Positions 1 through 9,058 of a stretch of 64,000 nt of DNA are shown piece by piece. Position 1 is the stretch's first letter; each line of letters starts with the position of its first letter. The position numbers and the translations under genes are program-made. Source of the stretch: Rhodospirillales bacterium (GTDB taxonomy: Bacteria > Pseudomonadota > Alphaproteobacteria > Rhodospirillales > Defluviicoccaceae); NCBI GenBank assembly GCA_016712595.1, contig JADJQT010000001.1:2229501-2293500 (forward strand), given 5' to 3'. The notes under the pieces were generated by a model. That model saw nothing but the letters and a program-made list of their open reading frames with translations. It made no database searches and was not told the origin of the DNA.

Positions 1-977
1 CGTTCGACCTAACCGATGATGCAGCGGTGCTGGCGATCGCCGCAGGGCACGAAGTGGTCGTCACCGCCGACGCGCTGATCGCGGACGTTCATTTTCTCTC
101 CGCCGATCCGCCGGAGAGTGTCGGCGCCAAGGTGCTGGCGGTGAACATCTCGGACCTCGCGGCGATGGGTGCCGCGCCGCGTGCCTACGTGCTGACGGCC
201 GCCTTTCCCCGCACGTGGCCGATGGACCAGCTCGACCGCTGGCTTGTCGGCTTTACCACCGGATTGCGAGCGATGCAGGAGGACTACGGCATCGTTCTCG
301 CCGGCGGCGATACCGTGGCCACGCCGGGCCCGCTTGCACTGTCCGTCACCGCGTTCGGCACCGTCGAGCCGGGTTGCGCGCTGCGCCGCTCGGGCGCAAG
401 GCCGGGCGATGCCGTCTACGTTTCCGGAATCATCGGTGACGGCGTGCTCGGGTTGGGCGCCCTTGGCTTTGGCGCGCTGGGGCAAGGCGCCAAAGCCAAT
501 CATGTCGCGGGTTTGCCGGACGAACTCATCGCGCCGGCGATCACCCGCTATCGCACTCCCCGTCCGCGCGTCGCGCTCGGCCGGGCGCTGGCCGGCGTGG
601 CAGGCGGCTGCGCCGACGTTTCCGACGGGCTGATCGCCGATCTCGGGCATATCTGCCGGGCGTCCGGCGTCTATGCGATCATCGAGGCCAAGCGGGTTCC
701 TTTTTCCCCGGCTGGTAGGGCCTTGCTCGCCGCTGATGCCGATCTGCTGCCGGTATTGCTGACCGGCGGTGACGACTACGAACTCGTCTTCACCGCGTCT
801 TCCGATCAGGCATCGGCGGTCGAGGATGCCGCGCGCAAGGCCGGCGTTCGCGTGCATGCCATCGGCCGAATCGAAGCGCCCGCCCTGGGCGGGCCAAGCG
901 GCGGTTGCCCGGTCGCCGTGCAGGATGCCAACGGCGAGCCGGTGGCGGTGGAGCGGGGTGGCTGGAGCCACTTTTAA
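1..977 (+). CDS. thiL: Thiamine-monophosphate kinase, 5' end cut by window edge
   Basis: ATP-dependent phosphorylation of thiamine monophosphate to thiamine pyrophosphate, last step of cofactor synthesis, cytosolic. The frame is open to the left edge and already encodes the N-terminal Mg-ATP motif (LTDDAAVL) before the first internal GTG at 27, so the true start lies outside the window. Further ThiL signatures are GGDT near residue 100, the DVSDGL segment in the middle and GGDDYEL in the C-terminal third. About 325 residues are visible, close to the family's usual length, so little is missing. The 240 bases between its stop and hppA hold no gene. In many proteobacteria thiL follows nusB/ribH; that side is not visible. 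Confidence 0.95.
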   Translation, partial: FDLTDDAAVLAIAAGHEVVVTADALIADVHFLSADPPESVGAKVLAVNISDLAAMGAAPRAYVLTAAFPRTWPMDQLDRWLVGFTTGLRAMQEDYGIVLAGGDTVATPGPLALSVTAFGTVEPGCALRRSGARPGDAVYVSGIIGDGVLGLGALGFGALGQGAKANHVAGLPDELIAPAITRYRTPRPRVALGRALAGVAGGCADVSDGLIADLGHICRASGVYAIIEAKRVPFSPAGRALLAADADLLPVLLTGGDDYELVFTASSDQASAVEDAARKAGVRVHAIGRIEAPALGGPSGGCPVAVQDANGEPVAVERGGWSHF

Positions 978-1073
978 ACATTCCTGCCCGCGCGATTCGC
1001 AGGCGCGTTGCCTACCAGATTGGCCGTTGCTAAATCCCCACCACCGCCCTTTGAACCAGAAGCGCACTTTCGT

Positions 1074-1100
1074 GTTGCAATGCACCATGCAACGGTTGCA
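1074..1100. promoter_or_regulatory. Inverted repeat GTTGCA-N8-TGCAAC upstream of hppA
   Basis: Perfect 6-bp arms at 1074-1079 and 1088-1093, followed at once by another GTTGCA (1095-1100). It sits about 120 bases before the hppA start, in an otherwise gene-free gap. The half-site GTTGC/GCAAC also forms the palindrome in front of phaR in this window. Operator function is inferred from symmetry and position only. Confidence 0.3.
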
Positions 1101-1217
1101 GCACTCAAGTGCATCTGGCATGTTCAGGCCAGTGCCTGCAGATAGGGCAACGCAGACCTGCCTGGGGAGGGAGGGTTCGGACCCCAGGCGGATGTAAAAC
1201 GAAAAAAGGGGCCGTCC

Positions 1218-3320
1218 ATGTATATCTTCATACTTCTCTGTGGGCTCGCGGCGCTCGCCTACGGAGCGCTGACCAGTCGCACGATTATGGCTTGCCCGAC
1301 CGGCACGGACCGGATGCGGCAGATTTCCAACGCGGTTCAGGAGGGCGCCGCCGCGTACCTCAATCGCCAGTACCGCACGATCGGCATGGTCGGGGCTGGC
1401 GTCGCGGTCGTTCTTCTCTTCGTCTTCGGCTGGAAGGTGGCCTTGGGCTACCTGATCGGCGCCTGCCTTTCCGGTGCCGCCGGCTACGCCGGCATGAACA
1501 TCTCGGTACGCTCGAACGTACGGGTGGCGGAAGGCTCGCGGCAGGGTCTCGATCGCGGCCTGGAGATTTCCTTCAAGGCGGGCGCGGTCACCGGCATGCT
1601 CGTTGCCGGTCTCGCGCTGCTTGCGGTCGCCATCTACTACTTCTTCTTGCTGATCATCGGCGCGACCGGCCGGGAACTGATTGATCCCCTGGTCTCGCTG
1701 GGTTTTGGCGCATCCCTGATCTCGATCTTTGCCCGTCTTGGTGGCGGCATCTTTACCAAGGGCGCCGACGTCGGTGCTGACCTCGTCGGCAAGGTCGAAG
1801 CAGGAATTCCCGAGGACGATCCGCGAAATCCGGCGGTCATCGCCGATAACGTCGGCGACAACGTCGGTGACTGCGCCGGCATGGCGGCCGACCTGTTCGA
1901 GACGTACGTGGTCACCATCGTCGCGACGATGGTTCTGGGCTCGATCTTTTTCTACGGTCAGTCGGTCATGGCGGACGTCATGCTCTATCCGCTGGCCATC
2001 GGTGCCGTCTGCATTCTGTCGTCCATCGCTTCGACCAAGTTCGTGCGGCTGGGTGCTTCGAACAGCATCATGGGTGCGCTTTATAAGGGCTTCGTCGGAT
2101 CTGCGGTTTTGTCCGCCGTCGCTCTTTTGCCCATAACCGCCATCGTCATCGGCCTTGGCACGGAATTAACCGTTGCCGGAAAGACCTTCACCGGATTTAC
2201 CCTGTTCTTGTGCGGCCTGGTCGGGCTCGTCGTCACCGGCTTGCTGATCTGGGTTACCGAATACTATACGGGGACCGACTATCGCCCGGTCAAGGGCATC
2301 GCGGATGCTTCGCGCACCGGACATGCGACCAACATCATCCAGGGCCTAGCGATCTCGATGGAGGCGACGGCACTGCCGGCGCTGATCATCTGCGCCGCGA
2401 TCATTATCACCTACCTGCTCGCGGGGCTGTTCGGCATCGCCATCGCCGTAACCGCAATGCTGGCGCTCGCCGGCATGGTCGTGGCGCTCGACGCCTATGG
2501 GCCCGTCACCGATAACGCTGGCGGCATCGCCCAGATGGCCGACCTCGACGAGGGCGTGCGCAAGACCACCGACGCGCTCGACGCCGTCGGCAACACGACG
2601 AAGGCGGTGACCAAGGGTTACGCCATCGGCTCCGCCGGCCTGGGTGCCCTGGTGCTGTTCGCCGCCTATACCCAGGACCTACATTTCTTCAGCAGCAACC
2701 CCAACCTTTACCCCTATTTTGCCGGCGTCATCGTCGATTTCTCCCTGTCCAACCCGTTCGTCGTCGTCGGCCTGTTCGTCGGCGGCATGCTGCCTTACCT
2801 GTTCGGTGCGATGGGAATGATGGCGGTCGGGCGCGCGGCGGGGTCCGTGGTCGTCGAGGTTCGCCGTCAGTTCAAGGAAATTCCCGGGATCATGGACGGC
2901 AGCGGCAAGCCGGAGTACGGCCGCTGTGTCGACATGCTGACCCGGGCGGCGATCAAGGAGATGATCATTCCCTCGCTGTTTCCGGTGCTGGCGCCGATCG
3001 TGCTGTTCGTCATCATCTTGATGATCGCTGGCAAGTCAGCGGCGTTCTCGACGCTGGGGGCGATGCTGATGGGTGTTATCGTCACCGGCCTGTTCGTCGC
3101 GGTCTCCATGACCGCCGGCGGTGGCGCTTGGGACAACGCCAAGAAATACATCGAGGACGGCCATCACGGTGGCAAGGGCTCGGAAGCGCACAAGGCGGCG
3201 GTGACCGGCGATACGGTCGGTGATCCCTATAAGGACACCGCCGGTCCCGCGGTCAACCCGATGATCAAGATCACCAACATCGTGGCCCTGCTGCTCCTGG
3301 CCATGCTCGCCCATAGCTGA
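1218..3320 (+). CDS. hppA: Membrane H+-translocating pyrophosphatase, K+-independent type
   Basis: Integral membrane pump that couples hydrolysis of cytosolic pyrophosphate to proton export, about 16 helices; 700 residues, normal length. The substrate-binding signature DVGADLVGKVE is at residues 184-194, followed by the acidic DNVGDNVGDCAG loop. The residue that separates the two families is lysine here (GNTTKA, K462), as in K+-independent H+-PPases, whereas K+-dependent enzymes carry alanine. The ATG follows a purine-rich leader. It appears monocistronic: a 240-base gap precedes it and a bidirectional terminator follows. Such pumps are common in phototrophic and storage-polymer-accumulating Rhodospirillales, where they save energy by recycling biosynthetic pyrophosphate. 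Confidence 0.97.
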   Translation: MYIFILLCGLAALAYGALTSRTIMACPTGTDRMRQISNAVQEGAAAYLNRQYRTIGMVGAGVAVVLLFVFGWKVALGYLIGACLSGAAGYAGMNISVRSNVRVAEGSRQGLDRGLEISFKAGAVTGMLVAGLALLAVAIYYFFLLIIGATGRELIDPLVSLGFGASLISIFARLGGGIFTKGADVGADLVGKVEAGIPEDDPRNPAVIADNVGDNVGDCAGMAADLFETYVVTIVATMVLGSIFFYGQSVMADVMLYPLAIGAVCILSSIASTKFVRLGASNSIMGALYKGFVGSAVLSAVALLPITAIVIGLGTELTVAGKTFTGFTLFLCGLVGLVVTGLLIWVTEYYTGTDYRPVKGIADASRTGHATNIIQGLAISMEATALPALIICAAIIITYLLAGLFGIAIAVTAMLALAGMVVALDAYGPVTDNAGGIAQMADLDEGVRKTTDALDAVGNTTKAVTKGYAIGSAGLGALVLFAAYTQDLHFFSSNPNLYPYFAGVIVDFSLSNPFVVVGLFVGGMLPYLFGAMGMMAVGRAAGSVVVEVRRQFKEIPGIMDGSGKPEYGRCVDMLTRAAIKEMIIPSLFPVLAPIVLFVIILMIAGKSAAFSTLGAMLMGVIVTGLFVAVSMTAGGGAWDNAKKYIEDGHHGGKGSEAHKAAVTGDTVGDPYKDTAGPAVNPMIKITNIVALLLLAMLAHS

Positions 3321-3348
3321 CGTTCGCCCGCGCGAGACGCGCAGCATT

Positions 3349-3400
3349 ACACCAAGAAGGCCCCGCAACCATTCAAGGTTGTGGGGTTTTTCTTTGGTGT
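3349..3400. terminator. Bidirectional intrinsic terminator between hppA and phoD
   Basis: The core hairpin has arms ccccgcaacc (3361-3370) and ggttgtgggg (3377-3386), a 6-base loop and a run of T from 3387. Outer arms acaccaa (3349-3355) and ttggtgt (3394-3400) extend it, and the A-rich left side serves the opposite strand. It lies between two convergent genes. Confidence 0.85.
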
Positions 3401-3404
3401 AGGG

Positions 3405-5651
3405 TCAGATGGCCTGCAGTCCGTCCGATTTGCTCACGCGGAATTGACGGCGCTCGAACTTGGCGAGCAGGCTCGCCTGATCACTGTAGTAGCTGACGGC
3501 GACGTCGTCGGTGGGCAGCAGCCAGTAGGTTGTCGTAAACGTCTCGCCATTCGCCTCGCAGACGACGACGCCGTTGCGCACGACGTCGGCGAAGATGACT
3601 TCCTGCTGCACGTCGAAGAACGGGCTCTCGGCGGCGCGATCGAAGACAAAGGCGTGCAGCGCCGTGACGAGATCCGGAAACAGCCGTGCCAGCGTGTCCG
3701 GAACGCTCGCCGGCAACCCGAGAGAGTCCACGCCGGCGGCGATCGCGCGCAAGATGAACTCGCCAAGGCTGCTCGACGAAATCGCCGGGCCGGTGAATTC
3801 CACGAGCGGGCCGTCGGCGTTGGAGTGATCGGTGACCCAGCTGGCGTGAATGTCGCCCGCGATCAGCACGACGTTGCCGAGCCGGCGGTAGAATCTCAGC
3901 AACTGCTCGCGGCGGAGCGGAAAACCATCCCACTTGTCGACGTTGAGCTTGAGACGGGCGCCCAGGGGCGAGGCACGGAACAACGTCAGGATCGTCTGCA
4001 GCTCCTGAGGTAGCGTCTTGAATTCAGGCTGGTCCTCGAACTGCTGGGCGAGGTCGAGGATCATCGAGGTATTGGAGGTCGAGTTGGCGACGATGTTCCA
4101 TCCATGGTGCGCGGCGGCCTCGAGGCTTTCGCGCAGGAATGCGGTCTGTTGTTCGCCGTAGGCGACCTGTGCCGCCGCCGTGCGCAGAACGGCGAGCAGG
4201 TCGAACCACTTCTGGTTGACGGCGTAGCGCGAACCGAAGGTCGAAAACAGCTCGACCTTACCCAGTACCTCATAGCTCAGGCCCAACGGCAGCCCGTCCA
4301 TCGCCAGGATTGCCAGTCCCATCGCCGCCAGGCGGCGATTGAGAAAGGGAACGGCGAGGTTGCCGGTCAACACGGCGCTGGCCTTCGCCGCCGCGTCTCC
4401 AACATAGCCCGCTTGCGCGTATTCGCGGCTCAGAGCCGCCTGCAAAGCCAGCCGCGACTGCGGTGGAATCGACGTCCACGCGACATAGGGCTGCAATCCG
4501 CTGGCGGTCGCGGTGAAATCATATCCAAACTGCGCAAAAACTGTGCGCAAGTGATCTTCTGTGGCGATTATTTCAGCAGGAAATCCATCTTCGGGAATCA
4601 GGTGGTCGGAACGGAAGCTGCGATAGTCGGTGAGCGTCAGGTTGACCGTGCGTCCGAACCTCAGGCCGCGCCAGATGCGGACGTTGGGATAGAGGCGATC
4701 GGGGGCGGTATCGATAATTTCGGCGAGCCGGGGCTCATCCGGGGCGTCGTCGATCGGCATGTATTCGAGCCATGCGCGCTCGGCGTTGCGCAGACGTTCC
4801 GGATCGGACTCCGGCTTGCGGCCTTCGAAGTAGGTCGATGTCGTGCGCCAGCTGTCGTCGCTGAATTCGTGGTCGTCCCAAATGGCAACGAGCGGAAATC
4901 GTGCCAGCACCCGCTGGAGGATACGGTCCGAGCGGTAGTGACGGTGGAGCTGGCGGTAATTCGAGAGGGTCCGCGCGGCGAGGTAGGGAGCGTCCGCTTC
5001 TCCCAGACGGATGGCGCCCGCCGCGTCGTCGAAGTGGACGGAACGCTGCGATGTCGGGTGCGCGTAGCGGGGGTCGCCGGTCGTCTCGTAGATGAAGTCC
5101 CCGAGGTGAACGAGAAAATCCAGATCGTTGTATTCACGCGTCAACAGCGGCAGGTAGCTGTTGAACCATCGTCCGACAAAGTCCTGGCAGTTGGCGTAGG
5201 CGAACCGGACGGGCGTCGCTGCATGCGGCGCTGGCGCGGTCCGGGTGCGGCCAACCCTGGAGCGGGCCAAGCCGTCGAAGGCTAGAAATCGATAAAAATA
5301 CGTCTGACGGGGGCTGAGCCCGGTGATCTTGACACGCACGCACCGGCCGTTACGGCTCAAGGCGTCGACGGACGCGTCGACAACCAAGTCCTGCTCGGCG
5401 AACCGCGGTGTGTGGGCAAGCTGGACGCGCACGGGAAACGGTGGGAGCGAGTCGACATGCTCGACTGGAAGTTGGGTGCGGGTCCATAAGATAATACTCG
5501 TCGGCTTCGGATCTCCGGAGGCAACGCCTTGCGGAAAGATGTCGAATGGCTCCGCTCCAGGCCAACTGGTGGCGGATGCGACGGGGGCAAGACACAGCGT
5601 TCCCGCAGCGACGACGATGGTCTCCAAAAACTCGCGGCGCGTTCCCCTCAT
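3405..5651 (-). CDS. phoD: PhoD-family alkaline phosphatase/phosphodiesterase, Tat-exported
   Basis: Metal-dependent phosphomonoesterase/phosphodiesterase acting outside the cytoplasm. The start at 5651 (ATG) is chosen because it follows a GGGGGA ribosome site at good spacing and puts the twin-arginine motif (TRREFLE) at residues 4-10; a TTG at 5690 would add 13 unlikely residues. After the signal comes an Ig-like PhoD N-terminal domain (about 37-145) and then the catalytic domain with GDFIYE (D185), IWDDHEF and, towards the C-terminus, AGDIHASW, the usual metal ligands. At about 748 residues it is longer than the Bacillus protein (about 580), with extra sequence between these motifs and at the end. 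No Pho box is evident; a short palindrome lies just upstream. Transcribed alone. Confidence 0.9.
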   Translation of the reverse strand: MRGTRREFLETIVVAAGTLCLAPVASATSWPGAEPFDIFPQGVASGDPKPTSIILWTRTQLPVEHVDSLPPFPVRVQLAHTPRFAEQDLVVDASVDALSRNGRCVRVKITGLSPRQTYFYRFLAFDGLARSRVGRTRTAPAPHAATPVRFAYANCQDFVGRWFNSYLPLLTREYNDLDFLVHLGDFIYETTGDPRYAHPTSQRSVHFDDAAGAIRLGEADAPYLAARTLSNYRQLHRHYRSDRILQRVLARFPLVAIWDDHEFSDDSWRTTSTYFEGRKPESDPERLRNAERAWLEYMPIDDAPDEPRLAEIIDTAPDRLYPNVRIWRGLRFGRTVNLTLTDYRSFRSDHLIPEDGFPAEIIATEDHLRTVFAQFGYDFTATASGLQPYVAWTSIPPQSRLALQAALSREYAQAGYVGDAAAKASAVLTGNLAVPFLNRRLAAMGLAILAMDGLPLGLSYEVLGKVELFSTFGSRYAVNQKWFDLLAVLRTAAAQVAYGEQQTAFLRESLEAAAHHGWNIVANSTSNTSMILDLAQQFEDQPEFKTLPQELQTILTLFRASPLGARLKLNVDKWDGFPLRREQLLRFYRRLGNVVLIAGDIHASWVTDHSNADGPLVEFTGPAISSSSLGEFILRAIAAGVDSLGLPASVPDTLARLFPDLVTALHAFVFDRAAESPFFDVQQEVIFADVVRNGVVVCEANGETFTTTYWLLPTDDVAVSYYSDQASLLAKFERRQFRVSKSDGLQAI

Positions 5652-5671
5652 CACGGATTTCCCCCTTTTAT

Positions 5672-5685
5672 GACCATCAATGGTC
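5672..5685. promoter_or_regulatory. Palindrome GACCAT-CA-ATGGTC before phoD
   Basis: Perfect 6-bp arms with a 2-base spacer, 21 bases upstream of the chosen phoD start and overlapping its leader. It could be an operator or an mRNA hairpin near the ribosome site. It does not match the PhoB box. Confidence 0.3.
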
Positions 5686-5902
5686 GTCAAACGGGGTATT
5701 TAGCCGGAGACGGTGACGAACGCTTGACTGCTGGATGACGTTTTAACGGACGTCCAATTATGTGAGAGGGTCGTGGCCTTCTTACTGCCGGAGGCCAAAA
5801 AGCTGCCCCAATGCGGTCCGGTGACGCCCTCTTTGATGCGCCCTTGCGCGGAGCTCATGCTTGGGGGCGATGCGCTCGGCGGGCCGTCCACCGGCGGGCG
5901 GC

Positions 5903-6412
5903 TCAGCTCCCCGGGCGAGTCGTGCGGCCGCCGGGAGCTCCCGCCGATTCGTCGCGATTGAAGCGGCCGAGATTGCCGATGATCTGATCCAGGAAATTCG
6001 GCGATTCACCAAAGCTCGGCGTCTCGCGATCGACGACCTCGACCTCCCGTCCTCGCTCGAGACCGAAGACGTCGAGCTGCCCAACCACGCCTTGGGGATC
6101 GAATCGGATGCTGACGACCTGCCGGTCGACAACCTCCCGGTTGAAGAACGATCGTCGTTCGACGACGTCACTGATGTAATACCACGTCTCCTCGCCGAAG
6201 GCCGAGACGCTGGAGGGGGAGCCGAGCACCTGCTGCACGTCGTCCCGCCTTTGCACCCCCGGATGGATCTGCGCAATGCGATCCGCTTCGATGTGGTCGC
6301 CGTGGGTATCGAATTGCGGCGCGCAGGCGCCCATCGTCATCGATGCAGCGGCGAGGGCGAGGACGGACAGGCTCCGCGTCAGCCGCCGAATCAGAACAGG
6401 AGGGCTTGCCAT
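5903..6412 (-). CDS. bamE: Outer-membrane protein assembly lipoprotein BamE (SmpA/OmlA)
   Basis: Small lipoprotein of the BAM complex that helps insert beta-barrel proteins into the outer membrane. The signal peptide ends in the lipobox MGAC with lipidated Cys30. It is followed by the SmpA/OmlA fold: the conserved opening turn (IHPGVQRRDDVQQVLGSPS) and the ETWYYIS strand. At 169 residues it is longer than E. coli BamE (113) because of a C-terminal tail rich in Asn, Arg and Gly, typical of alphaproteobacteria. It is divergent from the ubiquinol-cytochrome c chaperone, with the two starts 147 bases apart, an arrangement common in this order. The 211 bases downstream, before phoD, show nothing coding. 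Confidence 0.92.
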   Translation of the reverse strand: MASPPVLIRRLTRSLSVLALAAASMTMGACAPQFDTHGDHIEADRIAQIHPGVQRRDDVQQVLGSPSSVSAFGEETWYYISDVVERRSFFNREVVDRQVVSIRFDPQGVVGQLDVFGLERGREVEVVDRETPSFGESPNFLDQIIGNLGRFNRDESAGAPGGRTTRPGS

Positions 6413-6558
6413 TTGTCACCAGGAATCCGAAAGTAATCAGATATGATCGCCACGAGACGTGGGCGGCCGAGCGGCATTATAGCGGCGATCGAAGGCTTTC
6501 GGAAACCGCTGATCGCCTGATGTATCCGCGGCCAAACAACAGAACCGGATCGGAGGCG

Positions 6559-7122
6559 ATGAGACTGCTCGGGGTGTTTCATCGGCGGGCGGAAAAATCC
6601 GCGGCGCACGCGCTCTACCGGGCGATCGTCCGGCAGTCGCGCCTTCCGGAATTTTACGCTACGCACGGTGTGCCGGACACCCCGGACGGGCGGTTTGACT
6701 TGATCGTCGCCCACACCGTGCTGGTGATGCGCCGGCTTCATCGCATGCCATCGCGGACGCGGGCGCTGTCGCAGGCGCTGTTTGACCTGATGTTCGCGGA
6801 CATGGATCAGAATCTGCGGGAAATGGGCGTGGGCGATCTCGCTGTCGGTAAGCGAATCAAGGCGATGGCAAAGGGCTTTTACGGCCGCCTCGCCGCCTAC
6901 GATCGAGCGCTGACGGCGGAAAATGGCGATGACCTGAAGACGGCGCTATGCCGCAACCTTTATCGCAAGGCGAATTTCGAAGACGGGCAGGTGGCTGCCG
7001 TCGCCACCTACCTGCGGCGGGAAGCGGAACGGCTCGACGCGGAGCCGCTCGATGCGCTGCTCGCCGGTCGCCTGCGATTCGATGCCCCGGCAATTCAACC
7101 GGTTGAGGCCCGCGATGCATAG
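6559..7122 (+). CDS. Ubiquinol-cytochrome c chaperone (CBP3/UQCC1 family)
   Basis: Assembly factor for cytochrome b of the bc1 complex. 187 residues from the ATG at 6559, which is preceded by GGAGG (close spacing) and gives the family-typical beginning (FHRRAEKSAAHALYRAIV). Longer in-frame openings upstream overlap the bamE promoter region and lack family similarity. The core motif GVPDTPDGRFDLI and the later FADMDQNLREMGVGD segment are diagnostic. The gene overlaps the next one (DUF177) by 8 bases, so they are translationally coupled. This chaperone-DUF177-plsX-fabH order is conserved in Rhodospirillales. Confidence 0.9.
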   Translation: MRLLGVFHRRAEKSAAHALYRAIVRQSRLPEFYATHGVPDTPDGRFDLIVAHTVLVMRRLHRMPSRTRALSQALFDLMFADMDQNLREMGVGDLAVGKRIKAMAKGFYGRLAAYDRALTAENGDDLKTALCRNLYRKANFEDGQVAAVATYLRREAERLDAEPLDALLAGRLRFDAPAIQPVEARDA

Positions 7123-7717
7123 GACATCCGAAGAGCGACACAAGCAGCATCATCAGACGAGTGAATTCTGTCGGCGGATCCCGGTGCACGACCTTCCATC
7201 CGCAGGTCGAACGTTCGAAATCGAAGCGAATGTCGAGGAGCGACGGGCGCTTTCCCGGCGCTATGGCATTGAAGCGGTGAACCGTCTGCAGGCGTACGGC
7301 ACGTTGAAGCCGGAGGCCGACGGTCGGTGCGTCCGGCTCGAGGGCCGGCTGAGCGCGGACGTCGTGCAGACGTGCGTGGTCACGCTCGATCCCATTGAGG
7401 CTCTCATCGAGGTATGGTTTGCGCGTCTTTATTCCGCGGACGCGACCGACGTCTGGCAGGATGGCCTAGCCGACGCAGCGCAGGCGGACATAGGCGACGG
7501 CGAAGCGTTCATCGAGGCGTCGAGCGAGCTTTACGCCGAACCGCTGACCGGGGACAGCCTCGACGTCGGCGACGCTCTCGCCGAACAACTTGCGATCGAA
7601 CTCGATCCTTATCCGCGAAAACCGGGCGCGGTGTTTACAGGTTGCGATTGCGAGGTACCGGATACGACCCCAAGCCCGCTCGAGCATCTCGCCAATTGGC
7701 GCAAAGGTCGAGGGTGA
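7115..7717 (+). CDS. DUF177 (YceD-like) protein
   Basis: 200 residues; the start at 7115 (ATG) lies inside the end of the chaperone gene. DUF177/YceD proteins are linked to 23S rRNA/ribosome maturation and usually sit next to rpmF and plsX. The C-terminal half has the family pattern: the VVQTCVVTLDP turn with one Cys, an acidic stretch, then DVGDALAEQLAIELDPYPRKPGA and a closing Cys-x-Cys (GCDCEVP). No rpmF ORF is present in the 270 bases downstream, so the usual ribosomal partner is located elsewhere. Confidence 0.85.
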   Translation: MHRTSEERHKQHHQTSEFCRRIPVHDLPSAGRTFEIEANVEERRALSRRYGIEAVNRLQAYGTLKPEADGRCVRLEGRLSADVVQTCVVTLDPIEALIEVWFARLYSADATDVWQDGLADAAQADIGDGEAFIEASSELYAEPLTGDSLDVGDALAEQLAIELDPYPRKPGAVFTGCDCEVPDTTPSPLEHLANWRKGRG

Positions 7718-7730
7718 CTACGGTAAGCTC

Positions 7731-7757
7731 TTGTGCACAACTAAGAATTTGTATAAG
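7731..7757 (+). promoter_or_regulatory. Possible sigma-70 promoter upstream of plsX
   Basis: TTGTGC (7731-7736) and TATAAG (7752-7757) with a short 15-base spacer, 230 bases before plsX. The elements are plausible but the spacing is suboptimal. Confidence 0.25.
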
Positions 7758-7927
7758 TAGGCCCGTCGTTGCGTCGACCGCGCTGAGGCCGTGTGTCGTC
7801 GTTTACGACCCTTGACCGGAATCGATCGGCCGAGCGCGCATTCTTTCGGTGCGCGCGAGCAGCGACGTCACATCCAGGTTCGCAGACTAATGAAAAATTC
7901 CATGCGTTGCCCGCACGGCCTCCGTAA

Positions 7928-7957
7928 CCGGCCTGCTTTGGCCGGCTTTCGTTTTCG
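7928..7957 (+). terminator. Hairpin with T-rich tail between DUF177 and plsX
   Basis: Stem ccggcc (7928-7933) and ggccgg (7940-7945) with loop tgcttt, followed by ctttcgttttcg. It may end the DUF177 transcript or attenuate plsX, which starts 30 bases later. Confidence 0.45.
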
Positions 7958-7987
7958 TCATCACTCCGGCTTCGGCGTGGGGCTGGC

Positions 7988-9058
7988 GTGCCCGGAGTGA
8001 CGTGGTCTCCTTCCCGGCCGGTGACGATCGCCGTTGATGCCATGGGTGGCGACCACGCGCCGCGGATGGTGATCGAGGGGATGAACCGGGCGATCCATCG
8101 CCTGAAGAACGTGCGCTTTTTGGTCTTCGGCCGCACCGACGAGATCTCGCCGCTGATGAACAAATTCCGTCGATTGCGCGCGTTCGTCGAGATGCGGCAT
8201 GCGTCCGACGTCGTGCTTGGAAGCGAGAAGCCCTCGGTGGCGCTGCGCTCCGGGCGGAATTCGAGCATGCGCCAGGCAATCGATTCGGTGGCCGCAGGCG
8301 ACGCCGACGGCATCGTCTCCGCCGGTAACACCGGCGCGTTGATGGCCATGGCGAAATTTGTCTTCAAGACGCTCCCGGGCGTCGATCGCCCGGCGATCGC
8401 CTCGGTCTTTCCCAGCATAAACGGCCGTACCGTACTGCTCGATCTCGGCGCAAACGTCTCCTGCGACGCGAAGAACCTTGTGGAGTTCGCCGTCATGGGC
8501 GAGGTGTTCGCCCGCAACGTCCTCAAGCTGAAGAATCCCTCGGTTGGCATCCTCAACGTTGGTGAGGAAGACCTCAAGGGCAACGATTCGGTGCGCAAGG
8601 CCGCAGCGATCTTGCAGTCGAGCACGCTTGCCATCCGCTTCCACGGGTTCGTCGAAGGGGATGACATCGCCAAGGGCACGGTCGACGTCGTCGTCACCGA
8701 CGGCTTTACCGGCAATATCGCGCTGAAGACGGCGGAAGGAACCGCGCGCCTTTACGCGGAATTTCTCAAACGAGCGTTGACGAGCTCGCCGATCGCTCGC
8801 CTCGGCGCCCTGCTGGCCGGTCCGGCCCTGCGCGCCATGCGGGCACGGGTCGACCCGCGGGTCTACGACGGGGCGATGTTCCTCGGGCTCAACGGGATCT
8901 GCGTCAAGAGCCATGGCGGAACCGATTCATTCGGGTTTTCGAACGCCATCCGCGCCGCGGTTGACCTCGTTTCTGACGGCGTCAACGAGGGCATCAAACA
9001 GGATTTTGCCTATCTTTCGTCCGGAACTCCGGTCGATCCGAAAATCGCGGCAGGATAA
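7988..9058 (+). CDS. plsX: Phosphate acyltransferase PlsX
   Basis: Converts acyl-ACP to acyl-phosphate, the substrate of PlsY in phospholipid synthesis; peripheral membrane enzyme. 356 residues, normal size. The N-terminal signature AVDAMGGDHAP is unmistakable, followed by the family's SAGNTGALM motif and, later, DGFTGNIALKT. The GTG at 7988 is used. A second GTG at 8021 would start just before the conserved block, so the first dozen residues are less certain. It shares its stop with the next start (TAATG), showing coupling to fabH. Confidence 0.96.
   Translation: MPGVTWSPSRPVTIAVDAMGGDHAPRMVIEGMNRAIHRLKNVRFLVFGRTDEISPLMNKFRRLRAFVEMRHASDVVLGSEKPSVALRSGRNSSMRQAIDSVAAGDADGIVSAGNTGALMAMAKFVFKTLPGVDRPAIASVFPSINGRTVLLDLGANVSCDAKNLVEFAVMGEVFARNVLKLKNPSVGILNVGEEDLKGNDSVRKAAAILQSSTLAIRFHGFVEGDDIAKGTVDVVVTDGFTGNIALKTAEGTARLYAEFLKRALTSSPIARLGALLAGPALRAMRARVDPRVYDGAMFLGLNGICVKSHGGTDSFGFSNAIRAAVDLVSDGVNEGIKQDFAYLSSGTPVDPKIAAG

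Noticed and set aside
7718..7987. Expected rpmF between DUF177 and plsX
   Set aside because: No frame with the zinc-type or basic L32 sequence is present in any of the six frames.
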